NCBI RefSeq assembly: GCF_022664535.1
Contig: NZ_JAKUJY010000005.1
Location: 1-64,000 of the forward strand
DNA from: Sphingobium trunci
GTDB lineage: Bacteria > Pseudomonadota > Alphaproteobacteria > Sphingomonadales > Sphingomonadaceae
Reading direction: 5' to 3'
Length of the DNA stretch: 64,000 nucleotides
The notes under the pieces were generated by a model. The model had not been told where the DNA came from, ran no database searches, and saw only the letters and a program-made list of their open reading frames with translations. The translations under genes and the position numbers were made by a program. Positions 53,497-62,888 of this stretch are shown here, piece by piece (positions within the stretch are counted from its first letter, which is position 1; every line of letters begins with the position of its first letter).

Positions 53497-54336
53497 TCAT
53501 CCGGCAAGACTGTCCGCGACCGCCGCGCCATGAGCGAACAGCGTGGCTTCGCGCACCGCCTCGGCCGGGGGACGGATGCCCGTATAGAGCAGGAATTGCT
53601 CGACCGCCTGCAGCACGATGACCTCTCCGCCGGAGATGACAGGCTTGCCAGCGTCGCGCGCCGCGCGGACGAAGGGCGTCTCGACCGGCTGCGCCACCAC
53701 GTCGAAGGCGACGGCGCACCCCGCGATATATTCAAGGGGGAAGGCAAGGGCATCGGCGTCCGCGCCTTCCATTCCCAGCGGCGTCACGTTGACGAGCAGC
53801 GGGGCGCTCTCCCGCGGCAGTTCCGCGCGCCAGGCATAGCCATATTGTTCCGCCAGCGCCCGCCCGGCCGCTTCATTGCGCGCCACGATGCAGCCTTCGG
53901 CAAAACCCGCGTCGCGCAGGGCCGCGACCACCGCCTTCGCCATGCCGCCGCTGCCGCGCAGCAGGAAGGGCAGGGGGGTGGCGATCCGCCGCTCCAGCAG
54001 GTCGCGTACCGCGACATAATCCGTATTATAGCCGGTCAGCCTGCCATCATCATTGACGATGGTGTTGACGCTGTCGATCACGCGGGCCGACGGCTCCAGC
54101 GCGTCGATCAGCGGGATCACCGCTTCCTTGAACGGCATGGAAATGGCGCAGCCGCGAATGCCGAGCGCCCTTATGCCGCCGACCGCGGCGGGCAGATCAG
54201 TGGTGCTGAAGCTCTTGTAGACATAATCCAGCCCCAAAATCTCGTAGAGCCGGTTGTGCAGCCGCGACCCCGCATTGCCGGGGCGCCCCGACAGGGACAT
54301 GCATAATTTCGTGTCGCGGCCGATGGGTGGCTTCAT
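53497..54336 (-). CDS. Shikimate 5-dehydrogenase-like protein (HI0607/SdhL type)
   Basis: A 279-residue NAD(P)-dependent dehydrogenase. The AroE substrate residues are present as SLSGRPGNAGSRLHN near the start, K70 (AISMPFKEA), N91 and D106 (GYNTDYVAV). The dinucleotide loop GSGGMAKAVVAAL is clear. The spaced-out first motif matches the shikimate-dehydrogenase-like HI0607 subgroup rather than classical AroE. A true aroE is probably elsewhere. I started at ATG 54336; an in-frame start 60 bases upstream adds an Arg-rich tail. Its actual substrate is uncertain. Confidence 0.85.
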   Translation of the reverse strand: MKPPIGRDTKLCMSLSGRPGNAGSRLHNRLYEILGLDYVYKSFSTTDLPAAVGGIRALGIRGCAISMPFKEAVIPLIDALEPSARVIDSVNTIVNDDGRLTGYNTDYVAVRDLLERRIATPLPFLLRGSGGMAKAVVAALRDAGFAEGCIVARNEAAGRALAEQYGYAWRAELPRESAPLLVNVTPLGMEGADADALAFPLEYIAGCAVAFDVVAQPVETPFVRAARDAGKPVISGGEVIVLQAVEQFLLYTGIRPPAEAVREATLFAHGAAVADSLAG

Positions 54337-54424
54337 GCGGGGCGGTTCCTTGCGTGGTTTCCCGGCCCCTTTCCCGTATCGCCGGTCGCCGCGCAAGGGC
54401 AGAAGGGGCGGCCTGTCCGCCTTT

Positions 54425-55774
54425 TCAACCGGGCAGCAGCATCGCGGGAAAGAGGGCGGTCAGGCAGGCCGCCAGCGCGATCTGCAAGGCGCGCCGTACC
54501 CGGTATCGCTCCGGCAGCGCCACGCTCACCGCCAGCATCAGCGCCAGCGCCGCCCAGAAGATCGCCATGTACGGCGCCTCATTGCCGATACACCGCCGCG
54601 CCAGCAGGGTCAGCGCCAGCGCCACGCCGGTCCCCCAGACGATGGCGTTCCAGCCCTGGCGCAACCGTGGCTGGCGATAGCCGCGCCGCTCCCGCTTGCC
54701 GAGCCAGATGGAGGTGCCCGTCGCGATCACGACCGTCAGCGCCGTGCCCAGCAGCGCATAGGCGATCTTGACCGCCAGCCCGCCATAATTGCCGAAATGG
54801 AGGTTATAGGCCGATGCCGCCACCTGTTGCCCGGCCGCGCCGTCGGACAGCCCGGCATGGCCCCGATAGCGCCCGGCCCGGTCGAACATATAATTTTCGC
54901 CATAGATCAGCCGCCGCTGATGCAGGGCCAGGATCTGCACCTGCTGCCCCGCCGTGCCCGGCTCGTGCAGGATGACATAGCTGGGCCGCGCGTCCGGAAA
55001 CCGGCCGGCCATCACCCGCAGCGCGGTGGCGACGTCGGCCAGCGGCGCGGCCTTGGGATCGGGCCTGCCCTCCGCGCCGAAGATGGGGGCATAGGCCGCC
55101 TCCAGATCGCCCTTGTAGAAGCTGCGCGCCAGCCCATAGCCATTGACCGTCGCGAGCCCGATCATCGCCCCGGTCAGCGCCACCGCCAGCGCAAAGGGCA
55201 GGGTCCACACGCCCAGCCGGTTGTGCCAGTCGGCCAGCCCGATTCCACCCCTGTCCCTCGCCCGCAACCGGAAGGCGTCGCGGAAGATGCGCGGATGCGC
55301 GATCACCCCGGTCAGCGACAGCGCGATCATCATCACCCCCAGCCCGCCGACCAGGGTCAAGCCGACGATGCCGGGAATGTTCAGCGTATAGTGCAGGTTC
55401 AGCAGAAATTCGGACCAGCCGTTCAACTCCCGCCCGGCCACATCGCCGCGCTCGTCGAGATGCACCGCCTGATGGTCGGTGGTGACGGTCGTGCGGGGCA
55501 GGGCGTCGGTCGGCAGGTGGACATAAAGATGCCCGGTCGCCTTCCTGCCCTTTTCGGCCGCCAGCACATGGGCGATGCCCGCCTGCACCGCTTCGGGCGC
55601 GATCCGCGCCATTTCCGGCGCGTCGGGCTGTTCGATCCGCTGCCACTCCTCGTAAAAGACGGTGACGCTTCCGGTCAGGCAGACGATATAGAGCAGGGTG
55701 CTCGCCAGCAGGCCGATGGCGGCATGGGCGGAAAGCCCGCGCTGCACCAGGGTCCTCGACATCATCTGGCTCAT
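54425..55774 (-). CDS. PepSY-associated transmembrane protein (iron-uptake linked)
   Basis: A 449-residue inner-membrane protein of the PepSY_TM family. It has a hydrophobic helix at about 18-40, a periplasmic PepSY-like part (about 50-120) and HYTLNIPGIVGLTLVGGLG with conserved His. Helices near 190-210, 320-350 and the C-terminus follow, with HNRLGVW and NLHFGNYGG motifs. Family members sit next to siderophore receptors and may act as ferric-siderophore reductases. The start is ATG at 55774, overlapping the upstream gene stop (ATGA). It is the last of a receptor-DUF-PepSY operon. Confidence 0.88.
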   Translation of the reverse strand: MSQMMSRTLVQRGLSAHAAIGLLASTLLYIVCLTGSVTVFYEEWQRIEQPDAPEMARIAPEAVQAGIAHVLAAEKGRKATGHLYVHLPTDALPRTTVTTDHQAVHLDERGDVAGRELNGWSEFLLNLHYTLNIPGIVGLTLVGGLGVMMIALSLTGVIAHPRIFRDAFRLRARDRGGIGLADWHNRLGVWTLPFALAVALTGAMIGLATVNGYGLARSFYKGDLEAAYAPIFGAEGRPDPKAAPLADVATALRVMAGRFPDARPSYVILHEPGTAGQQVQILALHQRRLIYGENYMFDRAGRYRGHAGLSDGAAGQQVAASAYNLHFGNYGGLAVKIAYALLGTALTVVIATGTSIWLGKRERRGYRQPRLRQGWNAIVWGTGVALALTLLARRCIGNEAPYMAIFWAALALMLAVSVALPERYRVRRALQIALAACLTALFPAMLLPG

Positions 55775-56340
55775 GACAGCATCCCCCAAAGCGCGCCCGC
55801 CCCCAGCGCCGGAAGCAGCAACAGCGTCATCTGCCGCCGCCGCTGCGGCCAGAGCAGCAGCAGCGTCGCCAACAGCGCCCAGAGCACCGGCATCAGGAAC
55901 AGCGTCAGCACATTGCCATTGGCCTCGCCCATGCCTTCACTCGCCGCCCGCACGGCCAGGCTGACGATCAGCGCGACCGCCATGGCCCCCGGCACGGTCA
56001 GGGCGAAGGTCAGCAACCGCCCGCCCAGCCGCAGCGGCTCCCGCCCCTGCGGCAGCATATGCACCCGCCGGTTGGACGCCGCCGCCTTGCCCGGCCGCGC
56101 CATCATCCCGGCATGGCCGAGGCAGAGAAAAGCGCCCGTCAACGCCACCAGCGTCACCACCGCCACGCCCCACGCCCCGGCCCCCGCCGCCCCTAGCGCC
56201 AGCCCCGCCAGCAGCAACGCCCAGGCCGCCCCGTTCAGCGCAACCGACCGCTTGGGCCGCCCCCAGGAAAGGCGCAGCAGGGCCATGGCACCGCCCGCGC
56301 AGGCGGCACCGGCCCAGAGCAAGGTCAGCGGCCCGCCCAT
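55771..56340 (-). CDS. Small membrane protein of the siderophore operon, 189 aa
   Basis: A hydrophobic protein with about five or six predicted membrane helices and an Arg-rich loop (GRPKRSVALN; SNRRVHMLPQGREPL). It belongs to a group of small membrane proteins encoded between TonB receptors and PepSY proteins (DUF3649-like or similar; I am not sure which). It starts 1 base after the receptor stop and overlaps the PepSY gene by 4 bp, so it is tightly co-expressed. A role in ferric-siderophore uptake is inferred from context. Confidence 0.75.
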   Translation of the reverse strand: MGGPLTLLWAGAACAGGAMALLRLSWGRPKRSVALNGAAWALLLAGLALGAAGAGAWGVAVVTLVALTGAFLCLGHAGMMARPGKAAASNRRVHMLPQGREPLRLGGRLLTFALTVPGAMAVALIVSLAVRAASEGMGEANGNVLTLFLMPVLWALLATLLLLWPQRRRQMTLLLLPALGAGALWGMLS

Positions 56341-56341
56341 G

Positions 56342-58447
56342 TCAATATTCGAAACGCAACGTGCCCATCACGCTGCGCGGCGCGGCATAATAGGCCTGCC
56401 CCCACATCAGGCTGCTCAGATATTTCGTGTCGGTCACATTGCGCACATTGACGCTGGCCTTCAGCCGGTCGAGCAGCCTGACGCTGGCCATCAGGTCCAG
56501 CACGGCATAGTCCTTCTGCCGGATGACGACGTCACGGCCCAAGCCGGTATCGGTGGTGCTGACGTCGCTCTGCCAGCGCAATTGCGCGCCCAGCTTCAGG
56601 TCGCGAAACTCCGGGATCGCATAGGTGGTGGCCAGTTTCAGCGACTGGCGCGGCAGATACGTCCGGGCGCGGTTGCCGTCCTGATCCTCGATCTTCAGGC
56701 CGGTATAGCCGCCGCTCACCGACCAGCGATCCGTGACCATCCCGGTCATCTCGATCTCGAATCCCCTGGCGGTGGTGTCGACGCCGGCATAATAGACGTC
56801 GCCCACCGGACCCGGATCGCCCGCGCCGAACACGCCCGCCCGCTCGGCCAGATTCTTCTGCCGCGCGCGGAAGACCGCCGCGCTGGCATAGAGGCGCTTG
56901 TCGAACCATTCGCTCTTGATCCCGCCCTCGACGCTGGTGCCCCTGGCGGGGTCGAGCCGGCGGTTGTTGAAGTCCGCCTTGTCCTGCGGATTGTAGATGC
57001 CGGTATAGCTGGCATAGAGGCTGATATTGGCCGTCGCGTCGAACACCAGGCCCAGATAGGGGCTGACCTTGCTGTCCTTGCGATACTGGTCGGTCCCATA
57101 GGAGGAGCCGGTGGTCTTGAGCCAGAAGATGCTGGCCCCGGCGACGGCCTTCAACCTGTCGCTCAGATTGGCGTGCAGCGCGCCATAGGCCCGGGTCAGC
57201 CGGTCGGTCACATCTTCCTCCAGCGTTTCCGCCGCGAAGTCCGGTTCGGTCAGCGTCGTCCGGTTGAACGCCCATTGCGAAACGGCGGGATAGGTGACGG
57301 TGTCGAGGCCGCTCTGCTGATATTCATAACCATCGGTCTTGCCGGTGGACAGGCCGAAGGCGAGCTGATGCTCGCGCCCGAACAGGGTGACCGGGCCGGA
57401 GGCGTAGAAATCGCCCAGATACTGGTCGAAGGGTGAGCGGTATCGGCCCGCCATGCCGGCGATGCCGACGCCCGTCGCCGCATCGGGATAGCCATAGGCG
57501 TAGAGCAGTTCGGCACTGGAATCGCGATGATTATAGGTAAAGCGCCCGCGCGCGTTCCAGCCATTGCCGAACGCATAGGCCAGCTCCGCCCAGGCGCTCT
57601 GGTCGGTGACATTCCAATAGGTCCAGTCGGCCGAGGTGCTGGCCGATCGCGGATAGGCGATCCGGCCGCCATTGCTGTCGAGCAGCGGCAACGCCCCCCA
57701 CAGCACGCCGTCCGCATCATTGTCCTGCCGCGTGTAACCGGCGCTCGCCTTCAACCGCGGCGTGATCTCCCAATCGACCATGGCGCCATAGACGTTGCGG
57801 TTGACATGATTGTAGCGAAGCCAGCTGTCCCGGTCCTCATGCGCGAAGATCAGCCGCGCCGACACGGTGCCGGACGCATTGACCGGCCCGGATATGTCGG
57901 CCTCCACCCGCTTCTGGTTCCAGCTTCCCAGCATGGCGGATGCGGATGCATGAAAATCCTGGGTCGGCTTCTTGCGCACATAGTTGATCGTGGCCGACGG
58001 GTTGCCCACGCCGGTCATGATCGCATTGGCGCCGCGAATGGCCTCGACATTTTCGAACAGGGCGGTGTCGAGATCGCCGAACTGGATGCCCCAGCGCAGC
58101 GGCAGGCCGATGCCGTCGACCTGGAAATTGGTGATGTCGAAGCCGCGCGCATTATAATAGGTGCGGTCGGTCTCGACCCGCTCGACATTGATGCCGACCG
58201 TCTGGGCGAGCAGGTCGTTGACATTGGTGAGCGCGAAATCCTCGATCCGTTCGCGATCGATGACCGTCAGCGACTGGGGCGTTTCCCGCAGCGTCAGCGC
58301 AAGGCCCGTGGCCGACGCATTCTGATCCGTAACCGCGCCCGTGACGATGATATTGTCGGCCTCCGCGACCGTATCGGCATGGGCGGGCAAGGCCCAGCAG
58401 GCCGCAAGCGTGGAAGAAAGCAGAGCGGTACGGAACGCGATTGACAT
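56342..58447 (-). CDS. TonB-dependent siderophore receptor (FhuE/FpvA-like)
   Basis: A 701-residue outer-membrane receptor. The signal peptide ends near PAHAD (24). The N-terminus lacks the signalling domain of FpvA. The plug is of the ferric-hydroxamate/coprogen type: LRETPQSLTVIDRERIEDFALTN-like, LLAQTVGINVE, YNARGFDITNFQVDGIGLP, ENVEAIRGANAIMTGVGNPSATINYVRKKPT. The barrel ends in MGTLRFEY. The GxGNPSATINxVRKRPT motif marks the FhuE/FpvA class. A Fur-like site lies 50-80 bases upstream. Downstream genes are a small membrane protein and a PepSY protein, a standard siderophore-uptake operon. Confidence 0.93.
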   Translation of the reverse strand: MSIAFRTALLSSTLAACWALPAHADTVAEADNIIVTGAVTDQNASATGLALTLRETPQSLTVIDRERIEDFALTNVNDLLAQTVGINVERVETDRTYYNARGFDITNFQVDGIGLPLRWGIQFGDLDTALFENVEAIRGANAIMTGVGNPSATINYVRKKPTQDFHASASAMLGSWNQKRVEADISGPVNASGTVSARLIFAHEDRDSWLRYNHVNRNVYGAMVDWEITPRLKASAGYTRQDNDADGVLWGALPLLDSNGGRIAYPRSASTSADWTYWNVTDQSAWAELAYAFGNGWNARGRFTYNHRDSSAELLYAYGYPDAATGVGIAGMAGRYRSPFDQYLGDFYASGPVTLFGREHQLAFGLSTGKTDGYEYQQSGLDTVTYPAVSQWAFNRTTLTEPDFAAETLEEDVTDRLTRAYGALHANLSDRLKAVAGASIFWLKTTGSSYGTDQYRKDSKVSPYLGLVFDATANISLYASYTGIYNPQDKADFNNRRLDPARGTSVEGGIKSEWFDKRLYASAAVFRARQKNLAERAGVFGAGDPGPVGDVYYAGVDTTARGFEIEMTGMVTDRWSVSGGYTGLKIEDQDGNRARTYLPRQSLKLATTYAIPEFRDLKLGAQLRWQSDVSTTDTGLGRDVVIRQKDYAVLDLMASVRLLDRLKASVNVRNVTDTKYLSSLMWGQAYYAAPRSVMGTLRFEY

Positions 58448-58495
58448 GATGGGAAGCCCTTTTGGTCGTCCGGTGAACGATGGAGCCGGGGCTTA

Positions 58496-58530
58496 TTGCT
58501 CATAATAATGCGAGTCAATCGCAAATCATA
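58496..58530. promoter_or_regulatory. Fur-like iron box upstream of FhuE-like receptor
   Basis: On the minus strand TTGCGATTGACTCGCATTAT contains ATTGACTCGCATTA, nearly the same as the tonB site (ATTGATTCGCATTA) and sharing ATTGACT with the boxes before the other two siderophore receptors. It lies 50-80 bases before the receptor ATG. Confidence 0.6.
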
Positions 58531-58654
58531 ATTTCGCCTTTCCTTTCCGCTATTTCCGCACTTCCACCGCCGCGGCCGCCAAAAAAGGCTCGGACGGCGC
58601 AGCCGCCGGATGGCCCTATCCCTTACAGGAAACACGCCATCCGGCGGCGGGTCG

Positions 58655-59005
58655 TCACTTGGCCCTGGCGGCGGTGACGATGATCTCGACCTTGTAATCT
58701 GGGCTGGCCAGTTTCGCTTCGCCGGTCGCGCGGGCCGGGGCCTCCGCGTCCGCGATCCATGCGTCCCAGACCGCGTTCATCTCGGCGAAATCGGCCATGT
58801 CCGCCAGCCAGATCTGCGCCATCAGCATATGGTTCCTGCTGCTGCCGCTGCGCTCCAGCAGCGCGTCGATCTCGGCCAGCACGGCCTGGGTCTGCACGGT
58901 GACGCTCTCGCCCGGCGTCCCGACCTGCCCCGCCAGATAGATGGTGTCGCCATGGATGACGGCCTGGCTCATGCGCGGGCCACGGTCGATGCGGGTGATG
59001 GTCAT
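58655..59005 (-). CDS. RidA family enamine/imine deaminase
   Basis: A 116-residue protein of the RidA/YjgF/UK114 family. Arg92 (PARATGEAKLA) and E107 (YKVEIIV) match the imine-binding residues. RidA hydrolyses reactive enamines released by PLP enzymes or amine-oxidising dehydrogenases. It follows dadA by 16 bases on the same strand, so it probably clears the 2-imino acid made by D-amino acid oxidation. The C-terminus carries the variant SPDYKVEIIVTAARAK ending seen in RidA paralogues. It is one of several RidA-type subfamilies; exact class is not certain. Confidence 0.9.
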   Translation of the reverse strand: MTITRIDRGPRMSQAVIHGDTIYLAGQVGTPGESVTVQTQAVLAEIDALLERSGSSRNHMLMAQIWLADMADFAEMNAVWDAWIADAEAPARATGEAKLASPDYKVEIIVTAARAK

Positions 59006-59021
59006 GAAAATACTCCTTGGT

Positions 59022-60275
59022 TCAAGAATAGCGGCTGATGGCGAGGTCCGCGGTTTCGATCGCCGGTTTCCGCCCGCCGATGATGTCCGCGATCACATGC
59101 CCCGACCCGCAGGCCATGGTCCACCCCAATGTGCCATGCCCCGTGTTGAGGAAGAGGTTGGGGATCTTCGTCGCCCCGATGACCGGCGTGCTGTCCGGCG
59201 TCATCGGCCGCAGCCCCGACCAGAAGCTCGCCCGCGCCAGATCGCCGGCGCCCGGAAACAGCGATCCCACCGAATATTCCAGCGTATCCCGCCGCGCCTG
59301 GGGCAGCCCCTTCGAATAGCCGGACAGTTCCGCCATGCCGCCCACGCGGATACGGTCGCCCAGCCGCGTGATCGCCACCTTGTAGCTTTCGTCGAGCAGG
59401 GTCGACACCGGCGCGCGGCCTTGCTCGACGATCGGCACGGTGATCGAATAGCCCTTCACCGGGTAGACCGGCAGCCTGATCCCCAGCGGCGCCAGCAGCA
59501 GCGGCGAATAGCTGCCCATCGCCACCAGCCAGGCGTCGGCATGGACATGGCCCTTGTCGGTTTCGACATGGCTGATCCGCCCGCCCTGTTCGACGATCCG
59601 CCCGATCGTCCGCCCATGGAGGAAAGTCACGCCCTTCGCCTTGGCCATCCCGGCGAGAGCATTGGTGAATTTGAAACAGTCCCCCGTCTCGTCATTGGGC
59701 AGGCGCAGGCCCCCGGCAAGCGGCACGCCGCTGCCCGCCAGTCCCGGTTCGGCGGCGATGCAGCCCGCCGCGTCCAGCACTTCGAAGGGCACGCCGTCCG
59801 CCTCCAGCACGGCAATGTCCTTGGCGATGCCGTCGAGCTGCTTCTGCTCGCGGAACAGCTGCAACGTGCCCTGCGATCGTTCGTCATAGCTGATGCCGGT
59901 CTCGCGCCGCAGGTCGATCAGCCGGTCGCGGCTATATTCGGCCAGCCGCACCATCCGGCTCTTGTTGATCGCATAGTCCCGCGCATTGCAGTTGCCCAGC
60001 ATCGCCACCAGCCAGCGCAGCATGGCCATGTCCATCTGCGGCCGCAGGATCAGCGGGGCGTGCTTCATGAACAGCCAGCGCAGCGCCTTCATCGGTATCC
60101 CCGGCGCCGCCCAGGGGGAGGCATAGCCGGGTGAAATCTCGCCTGCATTGGCGAAGCTGGTTTCCAGCGCGGGGCCCTCCTGGCGGTCGATGACGGTCAC
60201 CTCATGGCCCGCCTCGGCCAGATACCAGGCGGATGTGACGCCGATCACACCGCTGCCGAGAATGGCGACCTTCAT
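59022..60275 (-). CDS. dadA: D-amino acid dehydrogenase
   Basis: A 417-residue FAD enzyme of the DadA family that oxidises D-alanine to pyruvate and ammonia, passing electrons to the respiratory chain. The FAD motif [17 protein letters not shown] starts at residue 7. [21 protein letters not shown] is characteristic of DadA, and the C-terminal [14 protein letters not shown] completes the FAD site. It overlaps the alanine racemase gene by 4 bp. With alr and the downstream RidA gene it forms a D-/L-alanine catabolic operon. Confidence 0.96.
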   Translation of the reverse strand: MKVAILGSGVIGVTSAWYLAEAGHEVTVIDRQEGPALETSFANAGEISPGYASPWAAPGIPMKALRWLFMKHAPLILRPQMDMAMLRWLVAMLGNCNARDYAINKSRMVRLAEYSRDRLIDLRRETGISYDERSQGTLQLFREQKQLDGIAKDIAVLEADGVPFEVLDAAGCIAAEPGLAGSGVPLAGGLRLPNDETGDCFKFTNALAGMAKAKGVTFLHGRTIGRIVEQGGRISHVETDKGHVHADAWLVAMGSYSPLLLAPLGIRLPVYPVKGYSITVPIVEQGRAPVSTLLDESYKVAITRLGDRIRVGGMAELSGYSKGLPQARRDTLEYSVGSLFPGAGDLARASFWSGLRPMTPDSTPVIGATKIPNLFLNTGHGTLGWTMACGSGHVIADIIGGRKPAIETADLAISRYS

Positions 60276-61399
60276 GCCGTGATGCTCCGCTTGTGCGGGA
60301 CGGCCGCCGCCCGGACGTCCCGGTGATAGCGCTGCCCCAATTGGGTCAATATTTCGTAGGAAATGGTGCCGGCGTCGGCCGCGACGTCGTCGATCGTCTG
60401 GTGCGGGCCGATCAGTTCCACCGGCGCGCCCGGATAAAGGAAAATGTCGGGCACGTCGGTCACGTCCAGCGTGATGCTGTCCATCGACACCCGCCCGACG
60501 ATGGGAACCCTTATGCCTTCGATAAAGGCTGACCCCACATTGCCCAGATGCCGCGGCCAGCCATCGGCATAGCCCACCGGAATGGTCGCGATCTGCGTCG
60601 GCCGGTCGCAGCGGTGGGTCAGGCCATAGCCGACGCCCGCACCCGCCGGGATGTTGCGCAGCTGGGTGATCCGCGCCTCCAGCGCCACGACCGCCCGCAC
60701 CGGATTGGGCGCACGCTGCGGCGCCCCGCCATAGAGCGCGATCCCGGCGCGCACCATGTCGAAATGATCGCGGGCCAGGAAGGCGCCGCCGCTATTGTCC
60801 AGCGCGCGGGGCACATCGGGGAAATGGCTGGCGAACCGTTCGAAATGGGCGCGCTGTTCCGCGTTGAATCCCGCATCGGGATCGTCCGCGCAGGCCAGGT
60901 GGCTCATGATGAGTTTCAGCTCGATGCCGTCCAGCCGCTCGCGTTCGGCGATCAGCATGGCGGCTTCCTCTGGCGGCAGGCCCAGCCGCGCCATGCCGCT
61001 GTCCACCTGAAGCGCGGCGGGCAGGCGCCGCCCCGATGTCCGCGCCAGCGCCGCCCAGCGGGCGATCTGGTCGAGCGAGTTCAGCACCGGTATGGCGCCG
61101 ATCGCCGCGCAATCGGCTTCCGCGCCCGGTTGCAGTCCGTTGAGGACGAACAGCGCGACCCCCTCGCGCAGCGCGGGTTTCAACGCCACCGCCTCGCCCA
61201 GCAATGCGACGCAGAAATGGCGGCAGCCCGCATCCATCAGCGTGGCGGCGACATGCTCCCCGCCCAGCCCATAGCCGTCGGCCTTGACCACCCCGGCCAC
61301 CGTCGCGGGCGCGACCTGGCGCTGGATGATCCGGTAATTGTCGGCGAGCGCGTCCAGATCGATGCGCAGCACGGCTCCGGCGGTATCAATGGACTGCAT
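60272..61399 (-). CDS. alr: Alanine racemase (catabolic, DadX-type)
   Basis: A 375-residue PLP enzyme that interconverts L- and D-alanine. The PLP lysine is K39 ([11 protein letters not shown]) and the second catalytic base is Y258 ([10 protein letters not shown]). The substrate loop [11 protein letters not shown] is also present. Because dadA follows in an ATGA overlap, this copy is probably the catabolic one (dadX), although it may also feed cell-wall synthesis. It is divergent from an Lrp/AsnC regulator across 116 bases that contain two palindromes, so leucine/alanine-responsive control is likely. Confidence 0.95.
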   Translation of the reverse strand: MQSIDTAGAVLRIDLDALADNYRIIQRQVAPATVAGVVKADGYGLGGEHVAATLMDAGCRHFCVALLGEAVALKPALREGVALFVLNGLQPGAEADCAAIGAIPVLNSLDQIARWAALARTSGRRLPAALQVDSGMARLGLPPEEAAMLIAERERLDGIELKLIMSHLACADDPDAGFNAEQRAHFERFASHFPDVPRALDNSGGAFLARDHFDMVRAGIALYGGAPQRAPNPVRAVVALEARITQLRNIPAGAGVGYGLTHRCDRPTQIATIPVGYADGWPRHLGNVGSAFIEGIRVPIVGRVSMDSITLDVTDVPDIFLYPGAPVELIGPHQTIDDVAADAGTISYEILTQLGQRYHRDVRAAAVPHKRSITA

Positions 61400-61447
61400 G
61401 GCGCCCCCTTTCGGCAGGATGCTATCGCACCATCTTGCGAATAGGCT

Positions 61448-61488
61448 CCCATATGTTCGAAGGATCGACTAATATGGGCGAATATTCG
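61448..61488. promoter_or_regulatory. Two dyads in the alr / Lrp divergent region, candidate Lrp sites
   Basis: CCCATAT (61448-61454) pairs with ATATGGG (61472-61478). Immediately beside it lies the perfect 10-base palindrome CGAATATTCG (61479-61488). AT-rich dyads near divergent Lrp-family genes are typical of their operators. They sit 25-70 bases before the regulator ATG and 50-90 before alr. Confidence 0.55.
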
Positions 61489-61515
61489 GACGATACTCCG
61501 CAGGAAATGCAATAA

Positions 61516-61986
61516 ATGTCAGAATCGCTCGACGCCGTGGACCGCTCGATCATCCGCCTGCTGCGCCTCAATGCGCGCCGCCCCAATTCGGAGATCGCGG
61601 CCGAGGTCGGCCTGTCGCCTTCGGCCTGCCATCGGCGCATCCGCCTACTGGAGGATGCGGGCGTCATTCGCGGCTACACCATCGTCACCGCGCCGATCGA
61701 GCATGAGGGGCGCGCCGTGGACGTTCTGGTGCAGGTGACGCTGGACCGGCAGACCGAGGATTATCTGGCCCGTTTCGAACATGCGGTGCGGCAATGCCCG
61801 GAAATCCGCGAATGCTTCCTGATGACGGGCGGGGTCGACTACTGGCTGCGCGTCCAGACCGAAAGCGTCGCCGCCTATGAGGCGATCCACAGCGAAATCC
61901 TCTCGCGCATGCCCGGCGTCACCCGCATCAACAGCAGCATCGCCATGCGCGACGCCCTCCGCCCGCGAAAGGCGGCGCGGCGCTGA
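61516..61986 (+). CDS. Lrp/AsnC family transcriptional regulator
   Basis: A 156-residue regulator. The N-terminal winged HTH is clear (LDAVDRSIIRLLRLNARRPN, then SACHRRIRLLEDAGVIRGYT). The C-terminal RAM domain (VQVTLDRQTEDYLARFEHAV, then MTGGVDYWLRVQTESVAAYE) binds amino-acid effectors and forms octamers. Divergent from alr-dadA-ridA, it most likely activates this operon in response to alanine, like DadR/Lrp. ATG at 61516 with AGGAAATG-like sequence upstream. Confidence 0.93.
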   Translation: MSESLDAVDRSIIRLLRLNARRPNSEIAAEVGLSPSACHRRIRLLEDAGVIRGYTIVTAPIEHEGRAVDVLVQVTLDRQTEDYLARFEHAVRQCPEIRECFLMTGGVDYWLRVQTESVAAYEAIHSEILSRMPGVTRINSSIAMRDALRPRKAARR

Positions 61987-62123
61987 ACGATTTCGCTGTC
62001 CTACAGCGCACCGGCCCGGCTATGCCGATACCGGCTCTTTGACAGGCGAAACCCAAATAGGAAATCGCGGAAAACGGCCCTTTCCAGTGCCTCTATCGTG
62101 TCACCTATGTCACCCAAACGGCT

Positions 62124-62888
62124 TCAGATCCGCCGCGCGATCGCTCCGGCAGCCCAGCCCATGCCGACCGCCAGCAGGATCGCGGCCAAGCCATAGAGGA
62201 AGGGCCATTGCAGGGCGGCGACGGCCATGAAGCGTTCGAAGCCGGACTTGCGGATGGTGATGTCGCGCACCGCCGCCGCCACCACGCGGCCGTCCTGCAC
62301 CAGGAAGGTCTCCGCCGTATAATCGCCCACGATCACCCGCGCCGACAGCGGCAGCCGCGCCCGGTAAAGCACGCCGTCAGTGATCTCCACCGTGCCCTGC
62401 TGCTCGACATAGAGCCCGGCGCGTTCCCGCAAGTCGATCAGCCCTTTCTGGAACCGGTCCAGTTCCGCGCTGTCGTTGAGCGAGGAGGGGGAGAGTTGGA
62501 GCTTGTCCACGCCCATTTCATAGATGGCCGCCGTCCGCTCATCGACCACCTTGTCGATCGGCCGGGAGGAGGCGATGGCATAGAAGCTGGGCGCCGACCG
62601 GAAGCGCGCGCTGTCGGCATTGACCCATATGCCCGCCACCTTCTGCTTTTCGCGCATGGTGATCGACTGGTCGGGGCCCTTCAGCACGACCATGATGTCG
62701 GCCGGTTTCTTCGGCCGCCGCCCGTCGGGATAGACGATCGCGCCGAACAGCAGCAGGTCCGCGCCGGTGAAGCTGTACTGGATCTCGACGTCGCGCTGCG
62801 ACACGTCGGGCACCAGCATCGGCTCGTCCGCCCCGATCAGCATGGGCGCCAGCAGCATCAGGGCAGGAAGGAGGGCGAGGCGCTTCAC
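62124..62888 (-). CDS. TIGR02186-type predicted membrane-anchored protein
   Basis: A 254-residue protein with a signal peptide (about 1-20, RLALLPALMLLAPMLIGA), a periplasmic domain starting DEPMLVPDVSQRDVEIQYSF, and one C-terminal transmembrane helix (about 229-250). This is the alphaproteobacterial TIGR02186 family, whose genes accompany TauE/SafE transporters. The role is unknown. I use the GTG at 62888, since it overlaps the TauE stop in a GTGA arrangement; the longer frame upstream is a shadow of that gene. Probably a periplasmic partner of the exporter. Confidence 0.87.
   Translation of the reverse strand: MKRLALLPALMLLAPMLIGADEPMLVPDVSQRDVEIQYSFTGADLLLFGAIVYPDGRRPKKPADIMVVLKGPDQSITMREKQKVAGIWVNADSARFRSAPSFYAIASSRPIDKVVDERTAAIYEMGVDKLQLSPSSLNDSAELDRFQKGLIDLRERAGLYVEQQGTVEITDGVLYRARLPLSARVIVGDYTAETFLVQDGRVVAAAVRDITIRKSGFERFMAVAALQWPFLYGLAAILLAVGMGWAAGAIARRI

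Noticed and set aside
54254-57436. 1060-codon plus-strand frame over the PepSY and FhuE-like receptor genes
   Set aside because: Spans three conserved minus-strand genes and has typical mirror composition.
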